Shown here one piece after another: positions 12,101 through 23,802 of a stretch of 64,000 nt of DNA. Numbering within the stretch: the stretch's first letter is position 1; each line of letters begins with the position of its first letter. Below the pieces are notes generated by a model. That model was not told where the DNA came from. It saw only the letters and a list, made by a program, of their open reading frames with translations, and did not search any database. The stretch comes from Patiria pectinifera (Eukaryota > Echinodermata > Asteroidea > Valvatida > Asterinidae): NCBI GenBank assembly GCA_029964075.1, contig CM057141.1:7874001-7938000 (forward strand), in the 5' to 3' direction. A program made the translations under genes and the position numbers.

Positions 12101-14784
12101 AAGAAGAATTTCACTTTTAAAGTTTTTTAATTGTGATGAAATAAAAATATTGAATCGAATTGAATTGAATTGAAATTCACTCCAGTGAAAGATTCCACTC
12201 AGGGCGGGAAAAATATTCAATACAGTACAATGACTGTATTGTGTTTTGTTACAAGTTTGACCTTGAATCGGGGTTGCGCCATATGGAGCACACTCCACAC
12301 TACTCAACTACCCATCCGTGCATGTAGTAGAACCAGGCGGATTTACGCTAACGGTAAAATCTTTCTCTCGCAGAAAAACGATTAAATGCAAACACATTAT
12401 AAAAGAGATTTAAGTAAGTCCTGGGATTTTCTGCGCTACAGACTCCTAATCTACTATAGTAATTCGTATTAACCGTAACATAGGAATATTATTGAAATGG
12501 TTCCATGAATGTTCAGCGATGTACAGAACCCAAAAGGCTAACACTACTTTTACGACAAGGGTATCACGTCCACAAAGTGACATAATTAAGGTACTAAAGT
12601 GGGGAATTATTTTCCATACATGTTCGCCAGTATGGAAAAGACGCGGTGCAACCTGTTCGCCAGAATGGACAAAAACGCGACGAGTTCTAGTATGGACCAG
12701 AGGTGCAATAGGTAACATCGAACACACAATAGGTACCAGCATATGCATGGAGCGCCAGCTGCAACAAAGTCTGTTCACTTTCTCTTCAACATCTTCGCAC
12801 ATATCACAAAACGAGCAAAAGCATATTTTGATCCATCAACAAGCACTAATTTGGGTAAAGATGATGACACAATGAATCCCCCACGCGCATGTCCCTCCCA
12901 CGCCCCATCCTCCTACAGCAGACGCATTGAGTTACACGCATCTTTTTGCTATATTTTATAGCGACTCTTCTCTAAATATTGTACACAGTAATAAAGAATT
13001 TTGTGCAATGTACAGGGTGCAGTTTAGGCGGGAATAATGTTCCTGTCACACGTGCAGTAGAGAGGTCACTATCCTCCATCCATGATCCAGTGATATTGAG
13101 ACATTTCCTCTCTAGTGTCGTAATAATCCTCTCAGGTGTTGGTTTGAAAGAGAGGAACAAGAGGCCTGCTTGGAAGAACCCTGGAGCGATCGATATGATG
13201 GCAGCACTTTCACAACTCAACAAAGAGTGGATCCTCTTAGCAAACAACAGAAGGGAGGCTTGGCACAGCCGCACCGTTTAAAAGTGTCAATAGAGTACTG
13301 AATTATACATTCTATGTCTGGATACATAGATTTATAATGGTCGTACCGGGAAAAAAAACACAGATGTCCTTAATATGGCCGATTCGTAGTTGGGACTGTT
13401 GACCTTTAAGAAAGTGCGTGGACCTCAAGTCATCAATGCTGACTGGATGATGTTACTCACTTCCGTGTGTTAGGCCAAAAAAAAAAAAATATTCGGTCTC
13501 TGGTCAGACCAAAGTTCCGGAATTCATTGGTGTCCTCCATAATTTGCCTTGGTGCTTCTTACTGTTGTGTTCTTATTCCTCCATGGTATAACCATGCGAT
13601 CATTTACTCATTCCATACCGAACTTGACGTAAACCAGTACCCAAAGGTATCATAATCTGTTCGACGTTTCGACTGATGTAAAAATTCAATTTATAATTTC
13701 ACCAGCATCTGGTCAGATGTTGGTTTTCACTCATGACAACAGTCACCAAAGTTAAGCTACAGATGCTAAGACGTTATCGCCCAATCTTTACATATTCGCC
13801 ATAAATGGGATACTTGGGGAAAGTGAAGTACACAATTTTTCATTTACCGCCGTTTGACGACATAAATTCGTGGAGAAAACACATGGCGGTTGCTTTGAAA
13901 ATAAATGTCCCGAAGTGCACGTGACACGCGTACAAGTAGGTTCAGGTCAAAGTAATCTATATTTCGTGACTTGACAGTTATATCATGGAGGAATTGCAGT
14001 CATTCTGCTACAGTGATCTTTCACGAGGGCCGATCTTTACCCTTTTCTGTAAAATGCAAATACCTTCCATGGCACGGAAGTACCCAAAATCACACCAGGG
14101 GTTCATGTATCTGCCTACATACAAGTCTGAAAAAAAAATTATGGATAGGACAATACATCTTTTGTAAAACAGACCTACAGATTATTAAACCTGGAAGCCA
14201 GTCGTCTGCCTTTCAAGCAATATATCCATACTTCCCACAGTTCTGGTTTTATACACTTTACAGTGGATAATTTGCAGATAAAGAATGTTTGGTGCATTAT
14301 GCGTGTCGTGTATGCACTCTTTCATTTTCTGGGCTCACAACATTATGCGTCGAAGGTATTGTCATGCAACATGATTCATTTATTGGAAAAGTTGGTGGTG
14401 TTGAGGGCTTTGCCTAGGAACAAAATTATGACTATGGCTCTGGTTTATACCAAAAATCTTAATGGCACTTTGAGAGCCTAACATTTTGCAAAGATACAGA
14501 ACTGGAAATCAGTTTTCATATTTTTTTGTAGCATGGACCTAGAATGATCTCCCATAGCTTAATGAAAATTCTACAACTTTCGTTTATGTGTGTGACGTGT
14601 TACTGAACAGCCAAATGTTAACGGAATTTTGTCAACAAAAACGAGAGACAATTTTGTTTTGGTTGGAAAATTAAAAAAAATCAGAAACAATAATTTTCTT
14701 TCCTATATATAATGAATAAGTATGAGTGGAACTTTAAGAAAGTGCACAGTAATCCTAAGTATCTGGACTATTTTTATGGAATGG
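6149..14784. other. Large SLC7 first coding intron, left part: no gene recognised
   Basis: Apart from the LINE tail at about 12040-12170, I see no supported gene here. A small CpG-richer patch at about 8025-8110 contains a perfect TGACGTCA (8033-8040), and another occurs at 10753-10760. Both could be CREB/ATF-type sites, but nothing else marks them as a promoter. The 100-codon overlapping frames at 12972-13281 on both strands match nothing I know. Confidence 0.5.
12040..12170 (+). mobile_element. 3' tail of a LINE-type retrotransposon
   Basis: The stretch reads GTGGGTAAGAAGAATTTCAC, then ATTGTGATGAAATAAAAATATTG, and ends in the short tandem GAATTGAATTGAATTG. This layout (a conserved 3' UTR block, an AATAAA-like signal, then an ATTGAATTG microsatellite) is common at the 3' ends of L2/CR1-like LINEs in marine invertebrates. 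No reverse transcriptase frame is visible upstream, so it is a 5'-truncated remnant. The family assignment is from memory of the general pattern. Confidence 0.5.
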
Positions 14785-15411
14785 TGCAATTAAAATTGGT
14801 GTTTTGGACGTCACATCTTCCGTAAACAATCTTACCCCTCATTCAACACACTAGGACTACAATTTAATTATACATGTATATCAATATTGAAATACACTTA
14901 TTGGATACCCTATTCCAATGCCTAAAAAGAAAGTACATGTAACATTGTTTTATTGCAGTGACGTTGTTTCAAACTTTGTTCATTAAATGAAAAAGTTATC
15001 TCATTTTCTGTAAACAAAAAATGTAACGTCCGAAACATTGTTAATTTTGAAGTCTCAGAAAATAAAGGAATTGCAGAACCTATTTATTATTTCACTTTGG
15101 GAGATACTCAAGGCAGCTTCCCATCACAGCATAAATTAATGCAGTATCTAATTACAATATCATTATATCAGCAAAACAAATTAACAGTTGTAACATCCGA
15201 AACAAATGTAACGTCCGCAACAAAAAAATACCATTCCTCAGCTAATAACTCAAAGTAGAGGGTACCTGAAGTGAATCAATCATCATGAAATGTATCACTG
15301 TTATTTTTAAAACAAATCTAAACATTATTAGATCATTGATATCCAACAAAATTCTCGTAGCACAGGAAATTTGTTTCGGACGTTACATAATTGTATTGTC
15401 AACACAAAATC
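14785..15411. mobile_element. Possible diverged iteron-bearing element (truncated)
   Basis: Four copies of the 16-base word TGTAACGTCCGAAACA occur: 15022-15037 (exact), 15189-15204 (one change), 15207-15222 (one change), and inverted and exact at 15372-15387. The start near 14785 (GGTGCAATT) loosely resembles the GGGCAATTCCAC terminus of the elements at 34.2 and 50.9 kb. No right terminus is visible, perhaps because the TTTAAATCA-rich repeat beginning near 15412 interrupts it. The boundaries are guesses. Confidence 0.35.
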
Positions 15412-16435
15412 AGATTTAAATCAGATATTTTTGATTTTAATCAGATTTTTTCGATTTTTTTAACTTTCAAAATATTGATATGTCTAAACATGTGTCTAAA
15501 TCTCCCCATGCACCCTCGCACCCATCACAAAGGAGTTTACAGGTTCCTATAATACCCATCATCCACAAAACTCAATCAATTGATAAATGCTTTTGAAAAA
15601 AATTGTATCGAATCAGTGATTTAAAAAAATCACTTGATTTCTTCTACATGTAGTCTACATCATTGGTTCAATGGTACATTAATACTAAAGACACTTTAAA
15701 AGGTGCATTGCTTGATTGATACGTTGTGTGTGGATATGAATGAAAACTTGATTTATGGTACCTGTACATGGTATACAAAAAAAATATGACAGTTCTCCAT
15801 GGAGATGGGCATGTTGGTTTCATAAAAATGCTTCTAATTTCAAAACCGGCGGCACTAATCCTTGTGTAACTTATACTGTTTGATTGATGGTCCAAGGTGG
15901 AGAACAGAAATCAGGCCTTACACCTTTAAAAGGTTTTATATAAATCTCAATCTAAATTTGTAGGGAGAAACGTTAGGAATAAGACTATTAATTGGGACTT
16001 TTAATACACCTTTTGATGGTTCATGTAAGCCTACACCAGCACAGTTGATTCACAATATTACTGTAAACAGATCAAGGAATATTAAAGCAAACGTGAGTGT
16101 GTTCTCTTTAACATTAAAAACTTTGAAGAAAAACTGTTAAACTCAGATCTTGACTTAATCAAAACGATTCTGTGTAATTATGCAAAACCTAAATTGAGTC
16201 GATGGTGATGAAGGAGGGGTGTTTAAACGTGTTAACAACATCTTACACTTTGTAATTAAGTGGAATCAGTTGATTTAAGTGATGACCCTCAATCAATTGA
16301 TTTTGCCAAAATAAGATTTTTACAAAAAAAGTGATTTAAATCAGTTTAATCAAAATCATTTGATTTAAATCGCGATTTAAATCAGTGTCAAATCAACGTG
16401 ATTTAAATAAGCCAACCCTGCACAAAATTGTCATT
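15412..16435. repeat. GATTTAAATC-rich repeat element
   Basis: The word GATTTAAATCA and partial versions are reiterated at 15410-15470 and especially at 16255-16410, followed by GCCAACCCTGC. Clusters of this word next to a CCAACCCTG end are a recurring feature of small DNA transposons in many animals. The left terminus is unclear, so the extent is approximate and the two clusters may be separate insertions. Confidence 0.4.
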
Positions 16436-17692
16436 TTTCATGCTTTTTTTTATACATCAATATTTTATGATTCTTTCAATTTAAATCTTGTCAAGAAAAG
16501 TATTTTAATCACTTTATTCAGTTTTAAACCATTTGGATGACAGCTTGTCTGCAACCCTCCAACCCTGAGCATCTTGGGATACCCTACACCAGCAAGGCAC
16601 AGAGTGGGGACAGGCTTGGAGTGTGTCAAGGACTGGCTTGCAGGTTCATCAAACAGGTCAAAAAAAACATGGAAAGCATACAAAAAACCTCAGAAGAGAC
16701 ATGCTTCCTGAATTCTAGAATGTAAGATCCACTAGTCTAGCATCCCCATCCCTCTCACAGCAGTCCCATCAGCTCATACTACTATATGAACAGCATTTGA
16801 ACTTTGCATTTGAACTTGTGAAGTACTCATAACTTAACTTTATTAACTTTTTTTTTGTTCTTAATTTTTGTTTATAAAAATTTTTTTTTTTTTTTTTTTC
16901 ATTCCAATTTATTACTAATAATGATTAACCTAAATCCCTACTCCCTAGGCAAAATGTGCAAAAAATTGGAGAAATTGGAGGATAAAGGACTGTTAAGGCT
17001 AAAATTATCTTTTTATTTTTTTTTTTTTATTGTATATGTATTTTTTTTTTTGAGTTGCATTTGACTGATATGTAATGTGATATTAACTTCACTTGGACTC
17101 TTGTACTTTGTGATGAAAGTGATGGAACCATTATATTTTTTTTGGCTCTCTCTCATATAAATATTTTGTTTTTTTTTTTTTTCACGGGCTGGGACATTAA
17201 ATTGCTCATTAAATCTTTGCTCATAGGTGGTCACTCAATTTATAGCAAAGATTGCCTTTAGTTGAATTTTGGTTCACGTATAGTGACAAGACTACAGCTC
17301 TCAGTTTGAACCACACAAGTTGTGTTTGTCTGATACTGGTCAAGATACATGTATTTGTATGGAGAATAATTGTAGCAACTACATTTTTTTATGTACCTGT
17401 AGGTTCTCAGGGCAGGCACAGTCAGTGACCAGACCAACAAATGCCCCATTGCTACAGATACTCCATTTGCATTCAGCAGTCTACTTGACCCGGCCATGAC
17501 TGGAACAACCATCAGCTAAAAACCTTGAAATCATGCATGCACCAGTACTGGGATCTTTTCGGATTCGAAGGGAAAGTGCATGTGTCAACACAGACCAAGG
17601 TCATCTGAGCAATAAATACATAGAGCTGGACACACGAACAAGGCTGAAATAAATTTGTGTTATACATGTATATAATATTGATAAGCATTTAA

Positions 17693-18710
17693 AGGGGGTA
17701 TACAACATTTAAAAACATCAACAAACAAAACTTCTCAATTATTATGAAATATCTTACTAGACTGTTACTAGTTAGTGAATGACAGTCAAAAGCATCCTGT
17801 AAAATCGTTGCTCCTGGTGTGCTGACATTTTCAAGAAAACGTTGGGGAAAACTGGCTTTTTTTTTCAAAAACAGCTCCTAATTTTTCATATTTAGTTATT
17901 TTCCATTTTCTTTGCAATTGATTACACATCTGTGAAGGAGTACAAGCCTGCTAGACTGATTCCCTGACCTTACAATCTCCCAAAGTCTATAAACTGCAAC
18001 GTTTCATCTAAAGTGGGGTCAAAGAACCAGACAAGAAGAACATGGTTGGTTTTCTTAGATTTTCCAGCATCTCTGAAGCCAAAACGTGAAACAAGCCAGT
18101 TTAACAATATTTTCTATAGCATACTAATCCTCCAAATCCATTTATTTCTGAAAATTGCAGCAAAAGCAAATGTTGTATATTCCTTACATTTGAAAACATC
18201 AACATTATTATGAACTACCTTTCTTGACTGTTACTGTTAGTGAATGACAGTCAAAAGCATCCTGTAAAATTATGGCAACTGGTGTGGTCATTTTCAAGAA
18301 AATTAGAATTTTTCTATCAATTTTCAATGCTGGTCAGCTGACCAGCCTTGGCAAAAAAAAAAGATTTTTTTTTTTATTGCACCCACATTGCCATATTTTA
18401 TTGTACCCACATTGCCTGAATTTTGCTTGCAAACGATTACACATCCATGAACAGGAGGTACAAGTCTTCTTGACTGGTTCCCCGACCTTACAATTCCACG
18501 ATATCTATAAATTGCTCCGTGTCAATTTAAGTGGGGTTCAGGGAACCAGACTACAAGAACATGATTGTTTATCTCGGTTTTTCCAGTATTTGGGAGCACA
18601 AAACTTCAAACAAGTCAGTGTAACAATATTTGCTATAAAATATCAATCCCCAAATTCACACATAATTTCTGAAAATTACAGCAAAAGCAAATGTTGTATA
18701 CAATATCCCT
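17693..18710. mobile_element. Family M MITE, tandem dimer in opposite orientation (M4 and M5)
   Basis: Two copies of the family-M element lie head to tail, reversed relative to M1-M3. The block is flanked by TTAA (17689-17692 and 18711-18714). The inner junction near 18184 shares one damaged terminal repeat, which reads TGTTGTATATTCCTT and runs straight into ACATTTGAAAACATC. M5 keeps a perfect 18-base palindrome, GCTGGTCAGCTGACCAGC, at 18329-18346. In M4 the palindrome region has decayed. A dimer inside one outer TTAA pair could arise by insertion of one copy into the end of another, or by mobilisation as a unit. Confidence 0.75.
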
Positions 18711-19835
18711 TTAAGAAAAAAAGTGACATCAAATAATACTGTCCCTTTCTCGAGTACTCCTGGTCAATACCTTTTTTTTTTCAATTCAAAAATGGAAAAG
18801 TTTTATTTTGACTTAACCTTAATAATCATCTTTGTGGTTGTAAGAACTGCGTTGTATCCAGACTACATGTACCAGTCTTGGCAGATTTTATAGGCAAAGC
18901 AATATTTAAAATTGATGCATGCAATTTCTTTTTCGAAACCCAAAAAGAGTTACACAAACATATACTGAAATGAAATGGAAACTGAAACACTGACACTAAA
19001 CAAGGGAAAAGAAAAAAGCTTCCCTTTGCCAGCAGCAAGAACCTCCATTTGAAGTTCTGAGACGTAGTGATTTCCTTCATGGATATCCTCTTCCAACGCA
19101 ACCTAAGGGTCTTGATGTACATCCTCTTGAATGCAGGGTATCGGACTTATTTCAGTGTTTTACGACTTCTCACAAATGTTATGTGTTAAACAATATATTT
19201 TCTGGTTTCACGATATCAAGTCTTCATTCACAACGATGCTTGGGGATTCTTGATGGTTGAAAACAAAGTCTACTTGATGCTTTTCGAAATCTGGCAACCC
19301 ACATATTATATATTTTGTGTGATGTACTATACATACATATCTATGATAAATATGTGTATTGATAATTCCCATCACAATTATTTTATCCAATGAAATATTC
19401 AGCTTTATAAAATTCGAAAATTGTAAATGAAGTATGAATTATGTATTCCAAGCTGACCAGGCCTATAAATTTAATATTCTATTGATTTTCAACATTTTGA
19501 AGTGCAAATATGAATTGATTTATATATCTTTTTAAAAAAAGTACCAGCACAAAGCAAAGGTAGACTTGTAAATTTATATATGTTGCAGTCACGCATAGAA
19601 AGCTTCCGGTAGGCTAAAATTTCATCATTTTCTACGGATGATGGATGAATCTCCAAGAAAGACTATTATTAGGCCTACCTGTGTATTTTATAATTATATG
19701 CAAATGCAATAATTTCCACACCAGGGGAAAATGTTAAATATTTTGACATGAAATGCTTTGTGTATTTTACTGTGTAGCACAGACAGAATAATAAAAGGGG
19801 TGGGCAGTTTCAACATAACAATAGACCTAAGACCT

Positions 19836-19922
19836 AACGAATGAATGACATCACATTTTGTTTACATGTGCGCTTTATAGAAAAGTGCATATGTAAACAA
19901 AGCGTGACGTCATTAAGTCTTA
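19836..19922. repeat. Foldback hairpin with arms of about 40 bases
   Basis: The left arm begins GACCTAACGAATGAATGACA and contains TTTTGTTTACATGTGCGC. The right arm, read inverted, begins GACTTAATGACGTCACGC and contains TTTGTTTACATATGCAC. The arms flank a very short loop, so this DNA could form a near-complete stem, which is typical of a small MITE. Confidence 0.6.
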
Positions 19923-19943
19923 CGAAGCCAGTTTGGTATTTCA

Positions 19944-20106
19944 ATGACCCAAGGTCGTTCGGGATAACATCGCTAACGTGATGTTACACGATGTTATGCG
20001 CACACCCATTCTGCTGGTAATTTACACACAAGCATCGGCGCCTGCGTTCATGCGCCTTTGAAGCATTATCCCGAATGACCCGATTATCTCGAATGACCCG
20101 TGACTT
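19944..20106. repeat. Short inverted-repeat element
   Basis: GGTCGTTCGGGATAACATCG at the left is matched by the inverted GGTCATTCGGGATAATGC at the right. A second, weaker GGGTCATTCGAGATAATCG repeat lies just outside the right arm. It is small, non-coding and probably a MITE remnant adjacent to the hairpin at 19836. Confidence 0.5.
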
Positions 20107-20456
20107 ATCATTGTGCACATGCACAATTGAAACATCGAACTGGCTTGTTACAGCAAAGGCATGAATTGTGGTGCTAATGGTCTTGGCACAAGACTGGATT
20201 TCGATTTTGTGGAACCTCTGATGCAGCCGGTCCTGGTGGTATCAGGCCTGGTCAAGGTAGTCAAGCCCATGTAGGGCAATATCTGTGAGATGAATCAAAT
20301 GTAGTCTTGGGATCATTGGCACTCTGAGTATACCTCCTGGGTCTGAGTGCCAAAGTTCTCAAAGATTTAATTCATCTTGTTTGATAGCGCCCTCGACCGC
20401 CACATCGGCTTGATGACCGCCCTAATGACAGTAAAAGTTAAATCAGCCATACTTAC

Positions 20457-20976
20457 AGACACAGCAGCAAGCCAGCAGCTTAACAGCAGACGATGGAGGA
20501 GGGCAATCTTCAGATGTGAAAAACGGCTGCAAGATGTAATTAGCAAATGTCATGGCAACCACCGCCTGGGCCGTAGGTCGGATTATCACCACGGTGACCC
20601 AGAGAAGTAGGAAAGCTGGCAGGCCGCCAAAGGCGACGAGAATGTAGGCATAGTCGCCACCAGACATGGTGATCATTGTGCCAAGCTCTCCGTAGCACAA
20701 CGCACCAATCATGGAGAAAACGCCGCATGCTGCCCAAACAAGCAACGACAGCCCGACTGATTTAGTGAAGCCTAAGACAATCTGAGGCGAGATGAAAATA
20801 CCGGAGCCTATGATGATCCCGACAATGATGGTGACACCATTGAACAAAGATATCTTAGGCTTGAGTCGGACTAGATCCGAGTCTGAGACAGGTTGCCCAT
20901 TGGCGGGTTTACTGTCCGGGCCAGGAGACACCGGGGCAAAGTCTGTCTTGACTGCATCTCCACCTTCACTGGCCAT
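20457..20976 (-). CDS. SLC7A5/8-like: SLC7 (LAT-type) amino acid transporter, coding exon 1
   Basis: This exon gives the N-terminal 173 residues of a sodium-independent exchanger of large neutral amino acids. Such light chains work in the plasma membrane as a disulfide-linked dimer with the SLC3A2/4F2hc heavy chain. A hydrophilic tail (1-42) precedes helix 1, which contains the unwound substrate motif GSGIF (57-61); [20 protein letters not shown] and SGGDYAY follow. Cys158, before [10 protein letters not shown], sits where LAT1 has the cysteine that bonds to the heavy chain. I chose the ATG at 20974-20976 ([10 protein letters not shown]) for its strong Kozak context (A at -3, G at +4). The longer upstream frame is cut by a 3' splice site at 21091 and has no ATG in the spliced transcript. 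The donor is GTAAGT at 20456. The five exons give 305 residues of roughly 500 expected, so the C-terminal part lies beyond base 1. LAT1 versus LAT2 cannot be settled here. Confidence 0.95.
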
Positions 20977-21091
20977 CGTTAAGTCAAGATTACAAAGAAT
21001 GAGGATTTGGCCTCTTGTAATTGTGGACACTCTAGCTAAGTGCTGACAATGAAATGAAGACAGACGTTTACTCTCAAAGTCAAAGACTGAC
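20977..21091 (-). other. SLC7 gene, 5' untranslated part of exon 2 with acceptor
   Basis: On the minus strand a good acceptor (TCTTTAACACACAG followed by GTCAG) ends at 21092. From there the exon runs without interruption to the MASEGG start codon. Reading from the splice, the frame of the upstream ORF hits TGA after three codons (VSL stop), which makes this stretch untranslated with respect to the transporter. Confidence 0.65.
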
Positions 21092-21606
21092 CTGTGTGTT
21101 AAAGACGAGAAAAATAAAACCAATGTCATTGTAATAACTGTGTGCAATAACATTACGAAATGATACTTTTCTGGCTAAAATTAAATTCCCGTGACCCATC
21201 TTTGATATGCTTGAGTAATGGCTTTTAAACCCCAATGATTCCCCCCCCCCCCTCTAGATCTCTCGGGGTCTTTACAATATTACATTTACAATTCATACTG
21301 GTGTGGACAGGCCTTCCTAGCTCCATATGCGTATGCGTAGCAATCGCACGCATGCAGCACTGCAGCGGACCACGTGCAAGCACAACTACTAAAACTAGAG
21401 CGATTTTGTATTCTGTATACATTGTACTACAACGCATGCACATGACGACATCGCGACACGCACACAATAAACAGTAACAGACTGAAACATCAAAATCACT
21501 CGAAGTCGAACAAAATAAACTTCAAATCACTCGGTCCACATTTGAATTTAATACACCACAACTGTATTGTCTAAATCTTCAAGACTTTGTGCTCGGCACT
21601 ACTTAC

Positions 21607-21785
21607 CTGGATTTCACCAAAGACCCCCAAGACTCGATGGAGAATGGTGCAGATTTGCTTCCAGATTGTCTTCGGCGAAACAAAATTGTTCACCTCGTTT
21701 TCGGCCTCGTGTGTAAAATTTCGCCGGTATAGCTCGATCTGCGCGCGCCGCGGCACGGTAGCGCGCCAATCATCATTCATTGTTT
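21607..21785 (-). other. SLC7 gene, noncoding first exon with upstream ORF
   Basis: On the minus strand this exon starts just downstream of a TATA box and ends at the donor CAG/GTAAGT (21606). It contains an ATG at 21780 opening a frame MNDDWRATVPRRAQIELYRR and onward (58 codons in this exon). After splicing to 21091 it gains VSL and stops, giving a 61-codon upstream ORF. The predicted start site 25-32 bases from the TATA box places that ATG almost at the mRNA 5' end, so it may be skipped or absent in some transcripts. Confidence 0.6.
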
Positions 21786-21808
21786 GGGTGCTCCGTAGAA
21801 GGAACTAC

Positions 21809-21816
21809 TATTTATA
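21809..21816 (-). promoter_or_regulatory. TATA box of the SLC7-type gene
   Basis: TATAAATA on the minus strand, inside CCCCTATAAATAG. It lies about 30 bases upstream of the first exon and just over 200 bases upstream of that exon's GTAAGT donor. The surrounding 21.6-21.8 kb is comparatively CpG-rich (for example the CGCGCGCCGCGG-type cluster near 21740-21765). Confidence 0.6.
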
Positions 21817-22231
21817 GGGGTGTACAACCTGAATTAATATATTCATCAATTGTAAAAAGTCAAATAAACGACACAAAATCAACCTAAATATTGTTAACAT
21901 TTGTATTATTCATCTTCATTTAATAAAAAGTATTGTCTATTAGTTACAAGATTATCTTTCTTGGATTATAGTTGATAACACCCCTCAAATATAACAACAT
22001 GAAGTGGTCTTCGTGATCACTGAGACGATTGCATCACCGTGGCGCCGTTGATTGTGAACGTACGCATTGAACCATACAATGCGTTGGCCAGTTACGAGTA
22101 AAAACATGTGGTGGGAAATTTCCACTATATACATATGTTTACAAAATAACAGTCCACTTCTTCATTCATAAAAATGAGTGGGTTTTAATACGTCGTGGAA
22201 TTTAACTTATGTGTACCTCTCAATAACTTAA

Positions 22232-22736
22232 AGGGACACTAGGTCCTGGAACAGCCCAATTTGGCTACAACGCGCTTTGAACAAGATGATGTTAATCGGA
22301 AATAACATTTCAAAGTAGGATATAAACATCCACACAACTACCCTTTCAAAACTAGGCGTTTTTGTGTTATTCCTGTATTATGCGTGCGAGAACGAATTTC
22401 GGGGTCCACTTTTTGTGATGCTAGTTGTGATTTCGATGCTAGTTGTGATTTCATTCGTAAAGTGTTTGCCTTTTGCGGACGTTGAAGAAACTACTTTTTT
22501 GCATTGGTGATTGGTATGGTCACCGCTGTTCCCGAGACACATAACGTGTACCTGTATATCGTACACTGTACACGAAAAATGTATTCGTACTCCGTCGTGT
22601 CTGATGTAAACAAAAAGGTTTTTTTCGTCTTTTCTCGGGAACGGTAAGACATTAGGTTGGTTTCCTTTCAACCAGATGTTTGAAATAAACAATCCAAAAC
22701 ATAAAGTTTTCGGGGATTTCAGGACCTAGTGCCCGT
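22232..22736. mobile_element. Second TTAA-type MITE family, 505 bases
   Basis: TTAA flanks both ends (22228-22231 and 22737-22740). The left end reads AGGGACACTAGGTCCTGGAA and the right end, inverted, ACGGGCACTAGGTCCTGAA, giving terminal repeats of about 19 bases. The sequence differs from the family-M termini, so this is a separate family with the same TTAA target preference. A 104-codon minus-strand open frame inside (22378-22692) has no recognisable motif and is probably chance. Confidence 0.75.
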
Positions 22737-23802
22737 TTAAGAAGTTGGATTTTTTTAAAAGACCTAGTACTAATTTATTGTGAAACAGATTTTTGTTTCA
22801 GTGTTGACTAAGAATTTGAAGCCTGAAGGTATTATTTTTGTTTTGGTTTTGTGAATAGGCTGAGCTTAGCCGAGTATGATCAGAGATATTTTTTTAAACA
22901 TCTTCAAATCTTTTTCATGTGAAACTGATTAAAACTAAAATTCGATTGCTGACCAATAGTCCATGCAAATCGGGCTAATACTAATGGACTTATGCATTTT
23001 TCGGTTTATATTTTTATTTAAGTATATTTCTTATTTATTTATTAATTTTTGGCACCTGACTCAAATCTGAATTACTGAAATTGCAATTTTAATATGAATA
23101 CCACCAAACCAGTATGAAACTATATTTGTTAACCTGGATTTATAATTTTAAAAAAAGTATTAGGAAACCGAGTACCTTAATTATTGATGTCTACAATAAT
23201 GTCCATTGTAAAGCAAAATTACTTTAAAATTAGTATTCAATGCTAGGAAATTTAGTTACGATCAAAAAAATTTGCCGTGTGTAGTATAGCTGAAGTTGAA
23301 CGATGACGACTGCCGAAACGGCTAGTTGTGAAGGAGTGTCGAAAGGGGGCGCTGTTTTAATTTCATGGAAGATACACAGTTCGCTCATCCCCATCGCCGG
23401 AAGGCGAACGATGAAATGCAGTTTTGAATTAGTGACTGTTCGAAAAACTGAGTGAGAATACTCCCCACAATAATTGCTTTGGAAAATACATATTTTCTTT
23501 ATAAACTAACTTAGAAAAGCTTTAACACTGAAGTTTACAATTATTTTATGCGCTCATTATAGGCCTATATATATATATTTTTTAAAATCAATGTACCAAA
23601 GGCGTACATGTAGGCCCATCCTTTCTCCACTTGATTTTGTTTTTAAATTTGAAGAATTTTTGAAGAATCAACATCTCCCCAGTCATGCAAACAAATTTGG
23701 GCTCTTCCCGGTATTGTATTGACAACGTGCATGCCTGTGAATCCTAAATAAATGGGTTACTGTTGATAACACAAAATACTTTCAAATATCTGCACAATTT
23801 CA

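Noticed and set aside
12972..13281. Overlapping 100-codon open frames on both strands
   Set aside because: Neither translation shows a recognisable motif, and neither has splice signals or a promoter. Mutual overlap is expected by chance in a stretch lacking stops.
20977..21153. SLC7 start extended upstream to the ATG at 21153
   Set aside because: The extension crosses a 3' splice site at 21091. The spliced frame has no ATG before MASEGG, and LAT-type proteins have short tails.
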